This document shows positions 60,101 to 64,000 of a stretch of 64,000 bases of DNA, piece by piece. Origin of the DNA: Filosporella fistucella (Eukaryota > Ascomycota > Leotiomycetes > Helotiales); assembly GCA_030077755.1 (NCBI GenBank), contig JAQJZZ010000013.1:1302001-1366000 (forward strand), in the 5' to 3' direction. Both the position numbers and the translations under genes were made by a program. The number at the start of each line of letters is the position of its first letter. Position 1 is the first letter of the stretch. The notes beneath the pieces are model-generated. The model had not been told where the DNA came from, did not search any database, and saw only the letters and a list, made by a program, of their open reading frames with translations.

Positions 60101-61148
60101 TTCCCATCTCGAAGAGAAACTTGAGATTGCCAACCAGGCCGCAAATGCCGCTGCTGTTGCAGCAAAGACAGCACGGTCAGCAAGTACATCCTCCCCTACT
60201 ACATCACACAAACCAATATCTCGTGGTATGGAACTGCCAGAGAAGATCTCACCTCAGGCTCTCAGAGAGAGTATTATGGTCTTGCAAGAGCAACTTCAAG
60301 AACGCGAGTCGACCATTGAACGACTGGAATCAACTCTTTCGACAGTAGACCTGGAAGCTCCCACGAAGATCACGAAACGTGATGACGAAATCATGTGGCT
60401 GCGTGAGCTTCTTGCTGTCCGAAAAGGAGACTTGCAAGACATTGTCCAAAGTCTTGAAAGCGAGCAATTCGATCCAGAACGTGTAAGAGATGCTGCAATT
60501 AGGTTGCGGGCAAATCTCCAAATGGAGGAGCAAGAACGTGAACGGGCGATGAATGGTGGCTCCGCAATCAATCTTCCAAATATTGCTGCAAGTCTTCGAG
60601 ATGTCGCAAGTCCCAGAGTTGCACAAGCTGTCGGTCCTCTCGCCGCTGCGTGGGGTAACTGGCGCAAGGGACGAGCGGATCCAGGTGCAGACTTGGTGAA
60701 TACTAGTCATGCAAGGAGCAACTCTTCAACGCCATCCCGCAATTCCCCAGGAAACCAGAGTTTCCTTTCGGGGCTACTCACACCTCCAGCTTCCAATGCA
60801 AGACAAGGGACGCCTCCGAATAGTGGAGGTCAACCAACAGCATTTGGCAGCACAGGACAGAGATTTACCTCTGCTCAGCTTGCCAATCGCCCAAGAGTGC
60901 CCAGTAGACAACCTGTACCATTACGAGGCAGTCCAGCTAAGAGCATGAGTGGTGCATTGGGACGGGAGAGAGGCGGAAGCAGCGTCAGTCGGGGTGGTCC
61001 TTCAACACCTCCGATGATGCGCAAGAGTAGCTATGATGCTGATGCTCGAGCTGAAGATTTCAGCGATGCAGGGTTCTATGATGATGATGAGAGTACTGTC
61101 GAAGATAACGGAGTATATGGTGGAAGTGGAAGTGGTCATAGGTATTAA
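54103..61148 (+). CDS. Large coiled-coil protein (>2,300 aa), 5' end unresolved
   Basis: Exon 54103-55341 joins exon 55435-61148 in frame (intron 93 nt) for about 2,317 codons. No in-frame ATG exists upstream in the first exon until about 54880, so a short upstream exon is probably missing. The N-terminal 1,150 residues are Ser/Pro/Gln-rich and disordered. They include an ordered block, VPWKGKNILVLLPWDD and KEVAAMINEWEQLGYDTTGF, spliced to EWDAYVQELQEAKLRALGVS. From about 58,250 on, long heptad-rich coiled coils follow (DLEERLLRADSDNSSRLAEL and many more), then a conserved piece with RDDEIMWLRELLAVRKGDLQ and a low-complexity tail. GLAASRFA-like motifs recur four times. I recall similar large ascomycete proteins but cannot assign a function; a cytoskeletal, spindle-pole or nuclear-rim scaffold is possible. 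Confidence 0.78.
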
Positions 61149-63237
61149 TGATCGTTGAATATACCTTGGGATACATACCAAGTATGGAGGATTTCATTTG
61201 TATTGACTGGCTTTGAGTATAAAAGGGGAGATGGGAGTGGATGCATATACATAACATTTCAGAAATTCGGTTTCTTACCTGCTACTTGAGATACCCAGAA
61301 TGGGGGATAGGATAGGAAGGAAAGACAAGATTGAGAATGCGAATACCCTTTTTCTTTTGTCATTGATTTTTGAGGTTAAGTCTTTTTAGGGAGAGATGAG
61401 TGCGCAGCGTGGTAGTAGGTTGGGTTTGGGAGAGCCCCCTACAGTTTTGTTAAGTAGGATATCACTCTTTTAATGTTGTATATAATAATTGACGTGATTT
61501 CATATTTACAATTCGCAATGGTGAAGTCATAACGTCTATTTGTATTGTCAAATGGTATTTCTCTCATACGAAGTAGTTGTTGCATCGTTTGCACATTTCG
61601 CGTCTTGTCTGCAGCGAATTTAATTTTTCGCAAGCATGTCGTCCTTTTCTGTGGCAGTCAATAAGATTTTATTGAATCCAGTGAAGGAAGATCCTTCCTC
61701 GGACTCGGAAACAATTTGCTGTACGCGAACTCAATCGTACAAACGAAGTTAGAATGAGATGTCCCTAGTGTTGATTGCCTCAGGTGAAGTATATATTTTT
61801 AGATAAATTTTCATGTGGAAAGGCAAGTAGAGAGGTTGGGATTGCCAGCTGATCTGGGAAAGGATTCCTCGATTTAAGAACATGCGTGTAAAGTCTGAAT
61901 GAAAAACCCAGGAGATAGGCGAAATTGTTGATATGTGGAGTAGAGGGGCATTTTTGAGACTTTCGGGCCTACTTTCAAGCTCCAAACGATTTCTCGGGGT
62001 CTTGGGGTCTCCATTACTTTGCATCTGGGGGTCGCAGATGTCTTTAGAGGAAACAAAAGAGGCAATTCCAAGAAGTTGCTGACGATATATTGGCTTGACG
62101 AGTTCCCACGCGTCTCGGAATAAGACCATCTGATGAAAGATGAAGTGATGTAATGCGGTATTTAGAAAATTGAAGGTTCAATATCGGTTGAAAATCTTCA
62201 TGGTTTCCAAGCCTGTGTCGCATCTTCTTTCTCATCAGCTTTCTGATTAAGGTCTCCCTTGCTGCAGGAAAGTAACAGGGGAACAACCGTTGATATCATT
62301 TCCAAGAATTCAACAATAGAGACGTGCAGATACCTTTGAGCTGAACTCAATCGAGCGAGGGAGCTGTCATGTCAGACGACTTGCTCCTTAACTCTATAGT
62401 GGATCCCGCAACATTCGCCGCTATCGCCAAGGTCTCCAGGCCCTGAGCCGCCTGACTCGCTGCCACCCTGGGTCTTGGAGTCCCCAGCGGAGAACCCAGC
62501 AAGGCAATTGAACTCCAATCAAGTCATCTCCGCGCATGGAGCTGACTACGGGCCAGGATCCAGAAGCCGTCAAAACGCGCGACAAGCATTCGACAACTAA
62601 CAGGAACATTCCTCGCTGGAACACCCATCACTGTCTATCCCTTGGCAATTGCTTCATTGCAGCGAGACTTGGTGAGGCAATTGATTGATTCGATTATTCG
62701 GCCAGGCCAAGACTAGTAAGGCCGTGGAGAGTCGCTTGACGCAATGTTCCAAGAGATATAGCATGGCTAGTTACGCAGATTGTTTCTACGGTTGTTCTTC
62801 GCGTCTTCGATGCCTTGGTCTCGAGGAGGCTCCTTGGTTGGCAGAGCTCTTGGGTTGGATGAGTTTGATGGGGCTTCTCCACATGGGGATTGCCGGCTCT
62901 TGTTGCTATCATGTTCAGCCAGCTTGGCTCCTATAGGAAGAAGAGCTACGTCTCGTAATTGGAGAGGCGATTGAGAGAAGTGTTAGTTGTGGGGATAGTT
63001 GTGGAATTTTTATCTGATCATCATGAAGTCGTTCCTTGTCCATGTCTTGTGCAAAGCCTGGATGAGGAGATGAAGTGGGTTTCAATTGTTGGATTTGGGG
63101 TTCCGGGGCTCTGGGGATGAAGTATATAGAGATAGTATGTTCACCTCACTCTTTTCTTTGTAGATCAAGCTCATCCTCTTTCTTCACTCGTCATTAGCTT
63201 CGAAGTATCCTCCACCAATATCTTTCACATCCTCAAT
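61149..63237. other. Gene-poor intergenic stretch
   Basis: About 2.1 kb. Only short frames on both strands. A GC-richer patch at about 62400-62640 has no recognisable coding. The right end is the promoter of the MFS gene, with a gtatatag-like site near 63124. Confidence 0.5.
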
Positions 63238-64000
63238 ATGGCGGACATCCACAGAAGAGACTCAGCTGGCATCGTGCCTGATGCTGTAGTTCTGAATCGA
63301 AACAAGAAACCTATCGATGATCATGCCGTCACGGGTGCTGGAGAGATCACTGTCAGACAATCCATTCTGCCAGTCAGTTTGGTTACTATCCTCTTCTTCA
63401 TGTGGGGATTCGCATACGGACTACTCGATGTTTTGAACGCACATTTCCAGACCGCTCTCAGCATTTCGAAGGGAATGAGTGGTGGGTTACAGGCTGCGTA
63501 TTTCGGAGCGTATTTTATTGGTCCTTTGACATATTCTGGATGGATTGTGCGCCGCTTTGGATATAGATGGGCATTTATATCTGGACTTTGCATTTACGGT
63601 GTTGGTGCATTGATGTTTTGGCCTTCTGGCTTAAAGAGATCGTAAGTTGTTTTGTTCATAGTGGACAATAAAACGTCATAGATAGCTAATATTCGCAGAT
63701 TTGGTGGGTTCTGTGGAAGCATGTTCATTGTTGGTTCCGGTCTCTCTACCCTCGAAACTGCCGCAAACCCTTTCATCGCAACTTGTGGTCCACCCAGGTA
63801 TTCCGAACTCCGTCTTACACTCGCACAATCTTTCCAGGCTATTGGAACTGTCGTTGCTCCTGTCCTTGCATCCCAAGTTATCTTCAAGAACGTCGACGAT
63901 ACTTCGCTGCAATCTGTGCAATGGGTTTACCTTGGTATCGCCATCTTTGTCTTCCTTCTCGCCATCGTCTTTTTCTTCGTCCCTCTCCCTGAAGTTACAG
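63238..64000 (+). CDS. MFS transporter, fucose/glucose permease (FucP/FHS) type, partial at window end
   Basis: Exon 63238-63641 is spliced (intron 63642-63698) to 63699-64000, where the window ends; the reading frame is still open. The protein starts MADIHRRDSAGIVPDAVVLN, and TM1 holds LFFMWGFAYGLLDVLNAHFQ, which with the following AAYFGAYFIGPLTYSGWIVRR is typical of the FHS branch (L-fucose:H+ symporter type). Later TM4-6 pieces include LETAANPFIATCGPP and AQSFQAIGTVVAPVLASQVI. These porters take up sugars at the plasma membrane; the specific sugar cannot be told. Only about six of twelve TM helices lie inside the window. Confidence 0.9.

Noticed and set aside
1..64000. Secondary-metabolite cluster, mobile element or CRISPR array
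   Set aside because: No polyketide synthase, NRPS, terpene cyclase, transposase, long terminal repeats or repeat-spacer pattern was seen anywhere in the window.

Overview
The window looks like nuclear DNA of a filamentous ascomycete. Genes are compact and broken by introns of mostly 38 to 60 nt with GTAAGT-like donors and CTAAC-like branch sites. The gene set is typically fungal: DUF3433 membrane protein, fungal rhodopsin-type 7TM protein, fungalysin, GMC oxidoreductases, C2H2/Fungal_trans regulator, GPI-anchored Ser/Thr-rich wall protein, SYLF/Ysc84 protein. A Leotiomycete (Helotiales-like) host is my guess from overall feel, not from a search. I rebuilt 23 protein-coding genes, most of them spliced; nearly all models close in frame with canonical splice sites. 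Two further loci look decayed. No rRNA, tRNA, CRISPR array or intact transposon was seen.

Layout. 0-10 kb: NOC3 (ribosome biogenesis), a small two-TM protein convergent with it, a GNAT acetyltransferase, a weak hypothetical gene, a Gfo/Idh/MocA oxidoreductase and an 869-aa DUF3433 membrane protein. 10-21 kb: a gene-poor stretch ending in a 204-bp tandem duplication, a 328-aa protein with a possible degenerate RNase H-like fold, an NCS1 purine-cytosine permease, a 7-exon rhodopsin-type 7TM protein and a cytosolic GMC oxidoreductase. 21-24.4 kb: gene-poor, with a three-copy ~241-bp degenerate repeat beside decayed coding sequence. 24.4-26.5 kb: a secreted M36 fungalysin.

27.3-30.0 kb holds a badly broken C2H2 plus Fungal_trans transcription factor, recognisable from zinc finger to C-terminus but cut by frameshifts and stops. 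Next to it are an intact luciferase-like monooxygenase and a secreted GMC oxidoreductase. This may be what remains of a small regulated catabolic locus, but that is inference. 37-44 kb: a GPI-anchored 8-Cys protein, a SYLF protein, a secreted RNase T1-family enzyme and a 93-aa gene whose first coding exon is only 11 nt.

45-64 kb: a conserved 137-aa protein, a 514-aa disordered protein with repeated RRRSI motifs, an NmrA-like NAD(P)-binding protein, a PQ-loop (Ypq-type) vacuolar transporter, a secreted GH17 glucanase, a >2,300-aa coiled-coil protein with repeated short motifs, and the start of a fucose-permease-like MFS transporter that runs off the end. Most genes are unrelated housekeeping or surface/secreted functions; I see no convincing biosynthetic gene cluster.
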